The notes beneath the pieces are model-generated. The model was not told where the DNA came from and did no database searches. It saw only the letters and a list, made by a program, of their open reading frames with translations. This document shows, in pieces, positions 6,903 through 15,215 of a stretch of 64,000 nucleotides of DNA. How positions within the stretch are numbered: the first letter of the stretch is position 1; every line of letters starts with the position of its first letter. Both the position numbers and the translations under genes were made by a program. The stretch is from Tsukamurella sp. TY48 (GTDB lineage: Bacteria; Actinomycetota; Actinomycetes; Mycobacteriales; Mycobacteriaceae). The stretch is from contig NZ_BPMV01000001.1 in the NCBI RefSeq assembly GCF_019656655.1, positions 868,001-932,000 of the forward strand, in the 5' to 3' direction.

Positions 6903-8087
6903 CTATTCCGCCGAGCCGAAGACCACGTTGGTGAGCACCTTCACACCCATCTCCAGCGCGCGCTCGTCGAGCACGAAATCCGGCTGGTGCAGGTCGTATT
7001 GGCGTCCCTCGCCCGACCACACGCCCAGCCGGGCCATGGCGCCGGGAGACTCCTCCAGGTACCAGGAGAAGTCCTCGCCGCCGCCGGACTGCGGGGTGTC
7101 GGTCACGCCGTCGGGCGAGACGGCGAGCGCCGCCGCCGACAGGATCGCGGTGGCCCGTTCCTCGTTGATCACCGGCGGCACGCCGCGGGTGTAGTTGACC
7201 TCGTACTTGATCCGCAGCGGCGAGAGCAGCCCGTCGATGATGTCGCGGACCAGCGGCTCCAGCGTGGCCCAGATGTGATGCTCCCCGGTGCGCACGGTGC
7301 CGTGCAGGGCACCGATCTGCGGGATCGCGTTGGGCGCGGAGCCACCGTTCGCCGCTCCCCACACCATGATCGTTCCCGATCGCGGGTCCACCCGGCGCGA
7401 GAGCACGCCCGGCAGCCCGGTGATCACGGTGCCCATCCCGTAGATGAGGTCCGAGGTCAGGTGCGGACGGGACGTGTGACCGCCCGGTGAGTGCAGGATC
7501 ACCTCGACGTGATCGGCGGCGGAGGTGATGGCACCCGACCGCACGCCGATCCTCCCCACCTCGATCCGCGGGTCGCAGTGCAGCGCGTAGATCCGGGAGA
7601 CACCGTCCATCACGCCGTCGCGGACGGCGGACAGCGCACCGCCGGGCATGACCTCCTCGGCGGGCTGGAAGATCAGCCGCACCCCCACCGGCAGCTCGCC
7701 GGCGGCATCGGCCTCGGCCAGCGCGAGCGCGGTACCCAGCAGGATCGTGGTGTGCGCATCGTGTCCGCACGCATGCGAGACACCGGGATTGCCCGACTGG
7801 AAGTCCAGGCCGGTGGCCTCGTGGATGGGCAGCGCGTCCATATCAGCGCGCAGCGCCACCCGCTCACCGGTGCTGGGACCGAGGTCGCACACCAGCCCGG
7901 TGGTGGAGAGCTTGCGCGGGTGCAGGCCCGCGGCCGTGAGTGCTTCGAAGACGACCTTCGTGGTGCGCTGCTCGCGCCAGGACAGCTCGGGGTGCGCGTG
8001 CAGATCGCGGCGGAAGTCCCGCAGCCAGTCGCTCTTGCGCTGCAACCACTCGTCGACCCGGGCCGATGCGCCCGTCGTGCCGCTCAC
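6903..8087 (-). CDS. amiA1: M20 family metallo-amidohydrolase AmiA1
   Basis: This 394-residue peptidase M20 amidohydrolase (Rv3305c counterpart) would hydrolyse N-acyl amino acids, hippurate-like amides or peptides using two metal ions. Visible metal/active-site motifs are RADMDALPIHE, HACGHDAHTT, the acidic FQPAEE motif (catalytic Glu region) and GGGEDFSWYLE near the C-terminus. The dimerisation lid lies between them (SPGGHTSRP). The start is GTG at 8087; this GTGA overlaps the amiB1 stop by 4 nt, implying translational coupling. No signal peptide is present, so it is cytosolic. The natural substrate is not known. Confidence 0.9.
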   Translation of the reverse strand: MSGTTGASARVDEWLQRKSDWLRDFRRDLHAHPELSWREQRTTKVVFEALTAAGLHPRKLSTTGLVCDLGPSTGERVALRADMDALPIHEATGLDFQSGNPGVSHACGHDAHTTILLGTALALAEADAAGELPVGVRLIFQPAEEVMPGGALSAVRDGVMDGVSRIYALHCDPRIEVGRIGVRSGAITSAADHVEVILHSPGGHTSRPHLTSDLIYGMGTVITGLPGVLSRRVDPRSGTIMVWGAANGGSAPNAIPQIGALHGTVRTGEHHIWATLEPLVRDIIDGLLSPLRIKYEVNYTRGVPPVINEERATAILSAAALAVSPDGVTDTPQSGGGEDFSWYLEESPGAMARLGVWSGEGRQYDLHQPDFVLDERALEMGVKVLTNVVFGSAE

Positions 8088-9283
8088 TGTCCGCCGTTCC
8101 TTCCCCGGCGCTCGGCCCCGTCCTGTAGCCGTGCGCGCTCCGTCTCGTCCTCCGCGACCGCGGCGAAGGCGGCGGCCAGGGCGAGCGCACCGTCGCGCAC
8201 GGCCCGGTCGGCCGAGGGACTCGCGGCGGCGGCCGTGAATTCGGGCTGGTGGGTCACGGCACCGTCGGTCTCCAGGCCGATCAGCGGATGGATCGACGGT
8301 ACAGCGTGGCTCACATTGCCCATGTCGGTACTCCCCAGGGGCACCGCCCGCTCGTACTCGGGCGCCACCGGATCGCGACCGATCGCGATGGCCGCGGCCC
8401 GGTACGCGTCGGCCAGGGCGTCGTCGCTGCGGAGCTCGGAGTAGCTCGGCGAGACCTCGCGGACTTCGTGGGTGCAGCCGGTGGCCAGCGCCCCCGCCGC
8501 GAAGCAGTCGTCCGCCCGCGCGGCCAGCCGCTCCAGGGATTCCGCGGTCTCCGCGCGCAGGTAGTACAGGAGTTCGGTCGCGGCGGGTACCACGTTCGGC
8601 GCGGTGCCGCCTTCGCTGACGAAGCCGTGCAGTTGCTGGCCCGGTTCCAGGTGCTGGCGCAGGAGCCCCAGCGCCACCTGGGCCACAGTCGCGGCGTCGC
8701 CCGCATTGCGCCCCGCCCAGGGGGCCGCGGAGGCGTGCGCCTCGCGTCCGGTGAAGGCGATCGCGAGGTCGGCGAGCGCCAGGGTGCGCGTGCGCACCAC
8801 GTCGAAGGGGGCGGGATGCACCATCCCGGCGCAGGCGACACCGTCGAAGGCGCCGCGCCGCAGCATGAGCACCTTGCCTGCGCCGGACTCCTCCGCCGGA
8901 GTCCCGTACACCTCCACGGTGAGCCCGAGCTCGTCGGCGACGGAGGCGAGCGCGAGGCCCGCGCCGACGCCCGCGGCGGCGATGATGTTGTGCCCGCACG
9001 CATGCCCGATGCCGGGGAGGGCGTCGTACTCGGCGAACACCGCCACCCGGAGCGGCCCCGAGCCGCTGCGCGCGACGAAGGCGGTCTCGAGATCGGCGAT
9101 GCCGCGGGTCACCGCGAAGCCGTGCCCGGCGAGCGCATCCGCGACCAGCCCCGAGGCGTAGTGCTCCTCGAAGGCCAGCTCGGGCCGCGCGTGGACGGCA
9201 TGGCTGAGCGCCACCAGTTCGGGCGCTGCGGCGTCGACCGTCTCGGTCAGGCGGGCGAGGGTGGAGGTGACGGGCACCGGCAC
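8084..9283 (-). CDS. amiB1: M20 family metallo-amidohydrolase AmiB1
   Basis: This 399-residue M20 hydrolase is of the aminobenzoyl-glutamate (AbgB)-like subgroup and is paralogous to its neighbour (Rv3306c counterpart). Motifs include EYDALPGIGHACGHN at about residues 76-90, PAEESGAGK and a short lid region. The start is GTG at 9283, 2 nt after the crotonase-gene stop. It overlaps amiA1 by 4 nt. The crotonase, amiB1 and amiA1 genes read in one direction with almost no gaps and probably form one operon. The tandem pair may have different chain-length or acyl preferences; this is inference. Confidence 0.9.
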   Translation of the reverse strand: MPVPVTSTLARLTETVDAAAPELVALSHAVHARPELAFEEHYASGLVADALAGHGFAVTRGIADLETAFVARSGSGPLRVAVFAEYDALPGIGHACGHNIIAAAGVGAGLALASVADELGLTVEVYGTPAEESGAGKVLMLRRGAFDGVACAGMVHPAPFDVVRTRTLALADLAIAFTGREAHASAAPWAGRNAGDAATVAQVALGLLRQHLEPGQQLHGFVSEGGTAPNVVPAATELLYYLRAETAESLERLAARADDCFAAGALATGCTHEVREVSPSYSELRSDDALADAYRAAAIAIGRDPVAPEYERAVPLGSTDMGNVSHAVPSIHPLIGLETDGAVTHQPEFTAAAASPSADRAVRDGALALAAAFAAVAEDETERARLQDGAERRGRNGGQ

Positions 9284-9285
9284 CG

Positions 9286-9996
9286 TCAGCCGAACTTGAC
9301 TTCGGTCGTGGGCACCGCGAGATCGGCGATCAGCGGCGCGTGCAGATCGTTCTTGATCTTGTTCAGCGTGGGGCCGTCGGCCGCGGCGTTCGCGGCGGCG
9401 CGCGCCGTCGCGGAAGGCAGCAGTTCGGCCTCCGAGGCGGTCGCCTGGGCGATGCCCGCGGCCACCGCGTCGCCGCCGCCGTAGCGCCGTCCGGTGGTCA
9501 TCGCCTCGACGGCGGTCTGGTACGGCAGTCGCGAACGGAGCAGCGTGGCCATGCCCACCGTGAAGCCCATCTGGAGACTCACCTCGGGGAGACAGAAGAA
9601 TCCGCGATCCTCGCGCATCACGGTGAAATCGCAGGAGAGGGCGAGCATCGCGCCCGCACCGAAGGCGTGGCCGTTCACCGCGGCCACGGTGGTCATCGGG
9701 AAGGTGAGCAGTCGGCTGAACACGGTGTGCACCCGGTCCAGGTAGGCGGGGAGCTCACCCACGTTGGCCAGGATGTACATCACGTCGAGACCGTTGGAGA
9801 AGAACTTGCCGGTGGCGGTGACGACCAGCGCGGCGGGCGACCCGGCCGCCTGCGCCTCGATCTCATCGAGGCGGGCGTGCACCGCATCGACCCAGTCCGG
9901 GGAGAAGCGGTTCTCCGGGTTGGTCTCCGAGAGCTCGACGCCCTCATCGCCCAGGAACAGAGTGAAGACGTCGTCGGTCCGCGTGACGTAAGGCAT
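9286..9996 (-). CDS. Enoyl-CoA hydratase/isomerase (crotonase) family protein
   Basis: This 236-residue crotonase-fold protein has the oxyanion-hole regions TGKFFSNGLDV and NGHAFGAGAMLAL and, further on, PEVSLQMGFT. The second acid residue of classical hydratases is not evident, so isomerase or thioesterase activity is equally possible. Starts at 10002 and 9996 are both ATG; 9996 was chosen because TATCGT lies exactly 7 nt upstream, the leaderless geometry seen throughout the window. It is divergent from deoD, with only 32 nt between start codons, and is followed at 2-nt spacing by amiB1. Confidence 0.82.
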   Translation of the reverse strand: MPYVTRTDDVFTLFLGDEGVELSETNPENRFSPDWVDAVHARLDEIEAQAAGSPAALVVTATGKFFSNGLDVMYILANVGELPAYLDRVHTVFSRLLTFPMTTVAAVNGHAFGAGAMLALSCDFTVMREDRGFFCLPEVSLQMGFTVGMATLLRSRLPYQTAVEAMTTGRRYGGGDAVAAGIAQATASEAELLPSATARAAANAAADGPTLNKIKNDLHAPLIADLAVPTTEVKFG

Positions 9997-10003
9997 GGAC
10001 ATC

Positions 10004-10020
10004 ACGATAGCCGCTAGCAT
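10004..10020. promoter_or_regulatory. Divergent leaderless promoters of crotonase gene and deoD
   Basis: The minus-strand -10 TATCGT (10009-10004) ends 7 nt before the crotonase ATG at 9996. The plus-strand -10 TAGCAT (10015-10020) ends 8 nt before the deoD ATG at 10029. Both promoters must fit in a region so small that each -35 would lie inside the opposite gene. Confidence 0.55.
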
Positions 10021-10028
10021 CTGGGGCC

Positions 10029-10865
10029 ATGGCGCAACTGCACTCGGCACGCGACTCCGGCATCGACGATCCCTCCGCTGCGGCCCGCGAAGCGGCCGCG
10101 GCGCTCACCGCCGCCACGGGCGGTGAACCCTTCGATGTGGCGGTGGTGCTCGGCTCCGGCTGGGCGCCCGCGGCGGAGGCGTTGACGGCGCGCGGCACCG
10201 CGATCGGGTCCGTCCCGATGGCGGATCTCCCCCACTTCGCACCGCCCAGCGCCGCCGGTCACAAGGGCACCGCGATCGCGCTGGCCGTGGGCGGTAAGCG
10301 AGTGCTGGTGCTGCTGGGCCGCACCCACGCCTACGAGGGCCACGACCTGTCCCGCGTGGTGCACCCCGTGCGCACGGCCTGCGCGGCCGGAGCGACCACG
10401 GTGATCCTCACCAACGCAGCGGGCGGTCTGCGCGAGGGCATGTTCGTCGGCGAGCCCGTGCTCATCGAGGACCACCTGAACCTCACCGCCCGTTCGCCGC
10501 TCGTCGGCGCGGAGTTCGTGAACCTGGTGGACGCCTACTCCCCCGCGCTGCGGGCGTTGGCGCGCACGGTCGATCCGACGTTGAAGGAGGGCGTGTACGC
10601 GGGTCTGCCCGGCCCGCACTACGAGACGCCCGCCGAGATCCGGATGCTGCGCACGCTGGGCGCCGATCTGGTGGGGATGTCCACGGTGCACGAGACGATC
10701 GCCGCCCGCGCGGCCGATGCGGCTGTGCTGGGCATCTCGCTGGTGACCAACCTGGCGGCGGGGATCACGGGCGAACCGCTCAACCACGAGGAAGTACTGG
10801 AGGCGGGCCGCGAGGCGGCGGCACGCATGGGTGGCCTGCTCGCCGACGTGATCGAGGCGATGTAG
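10029..10865 (+). CDS. deoD: Purine nucleoside phosphorylase
   Basis: This 278-residue trimeric-type (class I) purine nucleoside phosphorylase (Rv3307 counterpart) splits inosine/guanosine and their deoxy forms with phosphate into base and (deoxy)ribose-1-phosphate. Motifs are the phosphate loop [21 protein letters not shown], the active-site stretch [11 protein letters not shown], the ribose/purine contact GMSTVHE and VTNLAAG. Length and motif order are normal for the family. It is leaderless by position (TAGCAT, 8 nt upstream). pmmB begins at its last stop-codon base, so the two are co-translated; pmmB may process pentose or hexose phosphates. Confidence 0.95.
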   Translation: MAQLHSARDSGIDDPSAAAREAAAALTAATGGEPFDVAVVLGSGWAPAAEALTARGTAIGSVPMADLPHFAPPSAAGHKGTAIALAVGGKRVLVLLGRTHAYEGHDLSRVVHPVRTACAAGATTVILTNAAGGLREGMFVGEPVLIEDHLNLTARSPLVGAEFVNLVDAYSPALRALARTVDPTLKEGVYAGLPGPHYETPAEIRMLRTLGADLVGMSTVHETIAARAADAAVLGISLVTNLAAGITGEPLNHEEVLEAGREAAARMGGLLADVIEAM

Positions 10866-12478
10866 TGAGCACGCCGCAGGCACTGGCCTGGATCGCCGCC
10901 GACCCCGATCCGCAGACCCGTGCCGAGCTGGAGGCGCTCGGCGCCGAGGAGCTCGCGGAGCGCTTCGCCGCGCCGCTCACCTTCGGCACCGCCGGGCTGC
11001 GCGGGCCGGTGCGCGGCGGACCATCGGGGATGAACGTCGCGGTGGTCACCCGGACCACCTGGGCACTCGGCGAATGGCTCAAGGGCAAGTGCCTGGGCGG
11101 CGGCACCGTGGTGGTGGGCCGGGACGCCCGGCGCGGCAGTGAGGCCTTCTTCGCGGCGGCCACCGAGGTGCTCGCGGCGCAGGGCTTCGCCGTGGTCGCG
11201 CTGCCCGAACCCGGTCCCACGCCGTGGGTCTCGTTCGCCACCAAGGCGCTCGGCGCCGTCGCGGGCGTGCAGATCACGGCCTCGCACAATCCGCCCGCCG
11301 ACAACGGCTACAAGGTGTACCTCGACGGCGGCGCCCAGCTGGTGGCACCCGCGGATGCGGAGATCGAGAAGCTGATCGACGGTGCGCCCGGCGCATCCTC
11401 GATCGAACGCGCTGCGGTGCCGCAGGATCCGCGCGCCACCGAGGTGATCGCCGCGTACCTGGACCGGGTCGCCTCGCTCACCGGCGCACCGGCGGCGCCG
11501 CTGCGGATCGCACTCACGCCGATGCACGGGGTGGGCGGCGCGGTCGCGGTGGAGGCGCTGCGGCGCAGCGGTTTCGACGATGTGCACGTGGTCGAGGAGC
11601 AGTTCGTCCCGGACGGCGAGTTCCCCACGGTCACCTTCCCCAATCCCGAGGAGCCGGGCGCGGCCGACCTGCTGCTGGCGCTGGCGGAACGGGTGGAGGC
11701 CGACCTCGCGGTCGCGCTCGACCCGGACGCCGACCGGTGCGCCCTCGGCGTGCGCGGCCCCGACGGCTGGCGGATGCTCACCGGCGATGAATCCGGTTCG
11801 CTGCTCGGCGATCACCTGCTCGCCTCGCCGCTGCCCGGCGCACCGTCGGATGCGCTGGTGGCCACGACCATCGTGAGTTCCGAACTGCTCGGCGCGATCG
11901 CGGAGAGCCACGGAGCGCGGTACGCCCGCACCCTGACGGGCTTCAAGAACCTGGTTCGCGCCGGGTCCGGTCTGGTCTTCGCGTACGAGGAAGCGTTGGG
12001 CCTGTGCGTGGACCCGGCCGCGGTGCGCGATAAGGACGGCATCTCGGCGGCCGTGGTCGCCGCCTCCTACGCGGCGTCGCTCAAGGCGGCCGGCCGCGGC
12101 CTGCTCGACGCCCTGCACGATCTGTACCGCCGGCACGGCGTATACCTCACCAGCCAGTACTCGCTGCGCGTGGAGGACGTCTCGCGGATCGCCGCGATCA
12201 TGGCCCGGCTGCGCGCCGATCCCCCCACCGAGGTGGCCGGAACCCCGGTCGCCTGCGAGGATCTGCAGCAGGCCCGTCCGGCCACCGACGCCCTGGTCTT
12301 CCGCGGCGACGGGGTGCGAGTCACCGTGCGGCCCTCGGGAACCGAGCCGAAGGCGAAGTTCTACCTGGAAGTGGTCGAGCCGGTGTCGGACGACCGGGTC
12401 GATGCCGCGGTCGACGGTGCGCGGGCGCGGCTGTCCGCCGTCACGGAGACGGTGCGCGGCTGGGCGGAGCTCGCGTGA
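10865..12478 (+). CDS. pmmB: Phosphohexomutase (phosphomannomutase-type) PmmB
   Basis: This 537-residue alpha-D-phosphohexomutase (Rv3308 counterpart) interconverts 1- and 6-phosphosugars (or 1-/5-phosphoribose in related phosphopentomutases). All four domain signatures are present: ITASHNPPADNGYK with the phosphoserine at about residue 140, the Mg-binding loop DPDADR, the sugar-recognition loop YEEALG, and the phosphate-binding RPSGTEPKAK in domain 4. The start is GTG, sharing one base with the deoD stop. Given its operon partner deoD, a phosphopentomutase role (ribose-1-P to ribose-5-P) is plausible but unproven. Confidence 0.92.
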   Translation: MSTPQALAWIAADPDPQTRAELEALGAEELAERFAAPLTFGTAGLRGPVRGGPSGMNVAVVTRTTWALGEWLKGKCLGGGTVVVGRDARRGSEAFFAAATEVLAAQGFAVVALPEPGPTPWVSFATKALGAVAGVQITASHNPPADNGYKVYLDGGAQLVAPADAEIEKLIDGAPGASSIERAAVPQDPRATEVIAAYLDRVASLTGAPAAPLRIALTPMHGVGGAVAVEALRRSGFDDVHVVEEQFVPDGEFPTVTFPNPEEPGAADLLLALAERVEADLAVALDPDADRCALGVRGPDGWRMLTGDESGSLLGDHLLASPLPGAPSDALVATTIVSSELLGAIAESHGARYARTLTGFKNLVRAGSGLVFAYEEALGLCVDPAAVRDKDGISAAVVAASYAASLKAAGRGLLDALHDLYRRHGVYLTSQYSLRVEDVSRIAAIMARLRADPPTEVAGTPVACEDLQQARPATDALVFRGDGVRVTVRPSGTEPKAKFYLEVVEPVSDDRVDAAVDGARARLSAVTETVRGWAELA

Positions 12479-13014
12479 GCGGGCCGCGCGGTTCCGATTC
12501 CGGCCGCACCCGGGTGATCGCGGTGGCCGTGGTGGTCGGCGTGCTGATCGTGGTGGCCGCCGCCGCGGGTGCGACGGCCTTCGTCAACGGCCGGGAGGAC
12601 AGCGCGCCGACCGCGGCACCGTCGTCGTCCTCCGCCGTGCAGGCGGCACCGTCGACCGCGTCGACGAGCCCGGCCGTGCCGACCCCCGAGCCGCCCGCGC
12701 CCACGGTCCCGGGCACCGACCGGCAGGGATTCATCGGCACACCGGCCCGGTGCGCGGATGCCGATCCCGCCCGGATGATCGTGCTCACCGCCACCTCGCA
12801 GGCGGTGGTGTGCGCCCGCGGCGATGCGCTGTACTACGCGGGCTGGCGCTCGGACACCGGCGTGGGCACCCGCATCGACGGTGTGCTGCCCGCCGGGCCC
12901 GGCTGGGTGGCACGCGCACCGGACGCCACCATCAACATCACCCCGCAAGGGCTGGTGATCTCCACCGCCACGGGCGAATTCACCGAACCGGCCACCGGAT
13001 TCTGGGCCGGCTGA
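12475..13014 (+). CDS. Hypothetical single-pass membrane protein with extracellular domain
   Basis: This 179-residue protein has a short basic N-terminus, one transmembrane helix (about residues 13-38, VIAVAVVVGVLIVVAAAAG), a Ser/Thr/Pro/Ala-rich linker (about 45-85) and a compact C-terminal domain of about 95 residues with two cysteines (PARCADA and VVCARG) that could pair outside the cell. I do not recognise the domain. The GTG start overlaps the pmmB stop (GTGA), so it is the third gene of the deoD-pmmB transcript. Its last codon is 4 nt from the end of convergent upp. Confidence 0.7.
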   Translation: MSGPRGSDSGRTRVIAVAVVVGVLIVVAAAAGATAFVNGREDSAPTAAPSSSSAVQAAPSTASTSPAVPTPEPPAPTVPGTDRQGFIGTPARCADADPARMIVLTATSQAVVCARGDALYYAGWRSDTGVGTRIDGVLPAGPGWVARAPDATINITPQGLVISTATGEFTEPATGFWAG

Positions 13015-13018
13015 GGCA

Positions 13019-13648
13019 TCAGGTCCAGCGGGGGCCGAACTGGCGATCGCCCGCATCGCCGAGGCCCGGCACGATGTACGCGTTCTCGTTGAGCCCGCGG
13101 TCCACGGCGGCCGTCACCAGCCGCACCGGGTGGCCGCAATCGGCGAGCGCCTGCACGCCCTCGGGCGCCGCGACCACGCACACCGCGGTCACATCGGTGG
13201 CGCCGCGCTGCGCGAGCAGTCCCAGCGTCTCCACCATCGAGCCGCCGGTGGCGAGCATCGGGTCGAGCACGAACACCGGGCGCCCGGCCAGGTCGGCGGG
13301 CAGCGACTGGAAGTAGGGCTCGGGGACGTGCGTCTCCTCGTTGCGCCCCATCCCGACGAAGCCCACCTGCGATTCCGGCAGCATCGCGTGCGCCTGGTCC
13401 ACCATGCCGAGCCCGGCGCGCAGCACCGGTACCAGCAGCGGGGGTGCGGCGAGCCGCGCACCGTCGGTCACCTCCAGCGGGGTGGTCACGGGCTCGGCGA
13501 CCACGGCCGCATCGCGCATGGCCTCGTAGACCAGCATCTGCGTGAGTTCCTTGAGGGCGGCCCGGAACGACGCGTTGTCGGTGGAGACCGCGCGGAGGGC
13601 GGTGAGCCGGACGGCGGCCAGGGGGTGGTCGACCACGGTGATCTGCAT
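13019..13648 (-). CDS. upp: Uracil phosphoribosyltransferase
   Basis: This 209-residue enzyme converts uracil plus PRPP to UMP (pyrimidine salvage); it is the Rv3309c counterpart. Recognisable parts are [10 protein letters not shown], the PRPP-binding loop [11 protein letters not shown] with the following helix, and the uracil-binding C-terminal segment (PGLGDAGDR). Length is normal. The ATG at 13648 is preceded by TACGCT at 6 nt, suggesting a leaderless transcript. It is convergent with the deoD operon and divergent from the secretion-like gene pair at 13712. Confidence 0.95.
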   Translation of the reverse strand: MQITVVDHPLAAVRLTALRAVSTDNASFRAALKELTQMLVYEAMRDAAVVAEPVTTPLEVTDGARLAAPPLLVPVLRAGLGMVDQAHAMLPESQVGFVGMGRNEETHVPEPYFQSLPADLAGRPVFVLDPMLATGGSMVETLGLLAQRGATDVTAVCVVAAPEGVQALADCGHPVRLVTAAVDRGLNENAYIVPGLGDAGDRQFGPRWT

Positions 13649-13654
13649 GGGGCA

Positions 13655-13660
13655 AGCGTA
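13655..13660 (-). promoter_or_regulatory. -10 hexamer TACGCT of leaderless upp promoter
   Basis: On the minus strand TACGCT is followed by 6 nt and the upp ATG at 13648. No ribosome-binding site is present. Confidence 0.45.
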
Positions 13661-13711
13661 TCGGGAACCCCGCGGGCATCTGGACCGTCCAATTGATGAG
13701 GGGGTACGGGC

Positions 13712-14029
13712 ATGGAGGAATTCCAGATGGATCTGCCGTCGGTGGTGAGCGCCGGCGGCGCGCTGGGCTCGCTCGCCACGGCGGTGACCGCGGTGACCGG
13801 CGCGGGCGCGGCGACGGGGGCCGCACTCACCCCGGTGTTCGGCGTGGTGGGCGGCGATTACCTGGCCGGCCTGCTGGGCGCGGTCGCGGCCACCGATACC
13901 GAGTTGGCGCGGTTGGCCGCGTTCTACGCCTCCGCCGCGGCGGGTGCGGCGCAGACGGTGGCCTCGGCGGCGGCCACGGAGGCCGGCGGGACCGCATCGC
14001 TGCTCGGCGTGATCGGCGGCGCGGTGTGA
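13712..14029 (+). CDS. Small Ala/Gly-rich helical protein, EspC/WXG100-like partner
   Basis: This 105-residue protein, extremely rich in Ala, Gly, Thr and Val, has two probable helical regions around a central [17 protein letters not shown] stretch. It has no signal peptide. Size, composition and position (upstream of and translationally coupled to a WXG-containing hydrolase) resemble EspC/DUF2580-type type VII secretion partners. Neither a WXG motif nor the YxxxD/E export signal is present, so the assignment rests on context. The ATG at 13712 follows a GAGGGGG-type ribosome-binding site, and its stop overlaps the next gene's GTG by 4 nt. Confidence 0.6.
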   Translation: MEEFQMDLPSVVSAGGALGSLATAVTAVTGAGAATGAALTPVFGVVGGDYLAGLLGAVAATDTELARLAAFYASAAAGAAQTVASAAATEAGGTASLLGVIGGAV

Positions 14030-15189
14030 ACGGGATCGTGCAGGCGCTCGCGGCGCCCCTGCGTTCCCTCCTCGACGCCTTCGGCACGGGTGATCTGACC
14101 ACCGCCGGGGTCGATGCGGCGATCACGGCGATCCAGACGGAGCTGGACCGCATCAGCGCGCAGACCCGCACCACGAACGTCTCGGTGGGACAGGCGTGGA
14201 CGGGCGTGGACGCCGGCGCGGCGCAGCGCACCATCGGCACCGGGGGCATCTCGGCCGGTGACCTGTCGCAGCACACCGGGGCCCTCAAGGAGTCGGTCAC
14301 GGTGGCCGCCGAGAAGGTGCGCACCGGCCAGGCCGATCTCCAGCGGATCCTCGACTCCTTCGTCCAGCAGGCCGAGGCGGCGAACCCGTCGCTGGCGAAT
14401 CCCACCGGGCTCATCGCCGTGCTCACGCTGGCCGCCGATCATCTGCAGCAGGCGCTCGACGTGCTCAAGCGGGTGCGCGGCGAGCTCGACGGCGAGACCG
14501 GCAAGGTCAACGAACTCGCGTCCAGCACGCCCACCGCACCCGGCACCGTCGACGGCGGTGGTGCGGCCACCACGCCGGCCTCGGCCACCGGGACCGCCCC
14601 GGCCGCCACCGCCTCGCCCGGTAGCGGCGCGAGCACCGGCGGTGGGGGTTCGTCCGGGGGCGGTGGGTTGAGCACGCTGCCGGCCGCGCTCACGGGATCG
14701 TCGGGCGGCTCCGGCCGGGGCACGGGCGGGTCGAAGGCGCAGGCGACGAGCGCGAAGAGCACGAAGGGGAGCGCCACCACCACCGACGCGAAGGGCGGGG
14801 TGTCGATCCGGCTGCCCGACGGCTCGGTGGTGAAGGCACCGAACGCGAAGGCCGCCGCGGCGGTCCAGGCGGCGCTCACGCAGATCGGAGTCCCGTATGC
14901 GTGGGGCGGGACCGCGCCGGGCGTCGGATTGGACTGCAGCGGCCTCACCCAGTGGGCCTACCGGCAGGCGGGCCTCGAACTGCCGCGGATCGCGGTGGAC
15001 CAGGTGGTGGGCTCCCAGGTCAGCGCATCGAATCTGCAGCCGGGAGATCTGGCGGTGTGGGACGGCCACGTCGCCATGGTGGTGGGCAACGGCATGATGG
15101 TGGAGGCGGGAGACCCCGTGCAGCTCTCCTCGATCCGCACCGACAACATCGGCCAGGGATTCCATGGCTTCTGGCGGCCCACCGGCTGA
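14026..15189 (+). CDS. NlpC/P60 endopeptidase with N-terminal WXG-like domain
   Basis: This 387-residue protein has three parts. Residues 1-155 are helical, with a WTG (WXG-type) turn at residue 58 and [13 protein letters not shown] later. Residues about 165-260 form a low-complexity Ala/Gly/Ser/Thr linker. The C-terminal NlpC/P60 domain (about 270-387) has catalytic Cys about 304 in [12 protein letters not shown] and His about 348 in [10 protein letters not shown]. Such domains cut D-gamma-glutamyl-meso-diaminopimelate bonds in peptidoglycan. There is no signal peptide; together with the WXG turn this suggests export by a type VII (ESX-like) route. GTG at 14026 overlaps the stop of the upstream partner gene. 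It has no counterpart at this spot in M. tuberculosis. Confidence 0.82.
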   Translation: MNGIVQALAAPLRSLLDAFGTGDLTTAGVDAAITAIQTELDRISAQTRTTNVSVGQAWTGVDAGAAQRTIGTGGISAGDLSQHTGALKESVTVAAEKVRTGQADLQRILDSFVQQAEAANPSLANPTGLIAVLTLAADHLQQALDVLKRVRGELDGETGKVNELASSTPTAPGTVDGGGAATTPASATGTAPAATASPGSGASTGGGGSSGGGGLSTLPAALTGSSGGSGRGTGGSKAQATSAKSTKGSATTTDAKGGVSIRLPDGSVVKAPNAKAAAAVQAALTQIGVPYAWGGTAPGVGLDCSGLTQWAYRQAGLELPRIAVDQVVGSQVSASNLQPGDLAVWDGHVAMVVGNGMMVEAGDPVQLSSIRTDNIGQGFHGFWRPTG

Positions 15190-15202
15190 CGGTGCGGTGC
15201 AC

Positions 15203-15208
15203 TAGTGT
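15203..15208 (+). promoter_or_regulatory. -10 hexamer TAGTGT of leaderless promoter
   Basis: TAGTGT is followed by 7 nt and the ATG at 15216, giving the Rv3311-like gene its own promoter just after the NlpC/P60 stop. Confidence 0.5.
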
Positions 15209-15215
15209 GGGCGCC

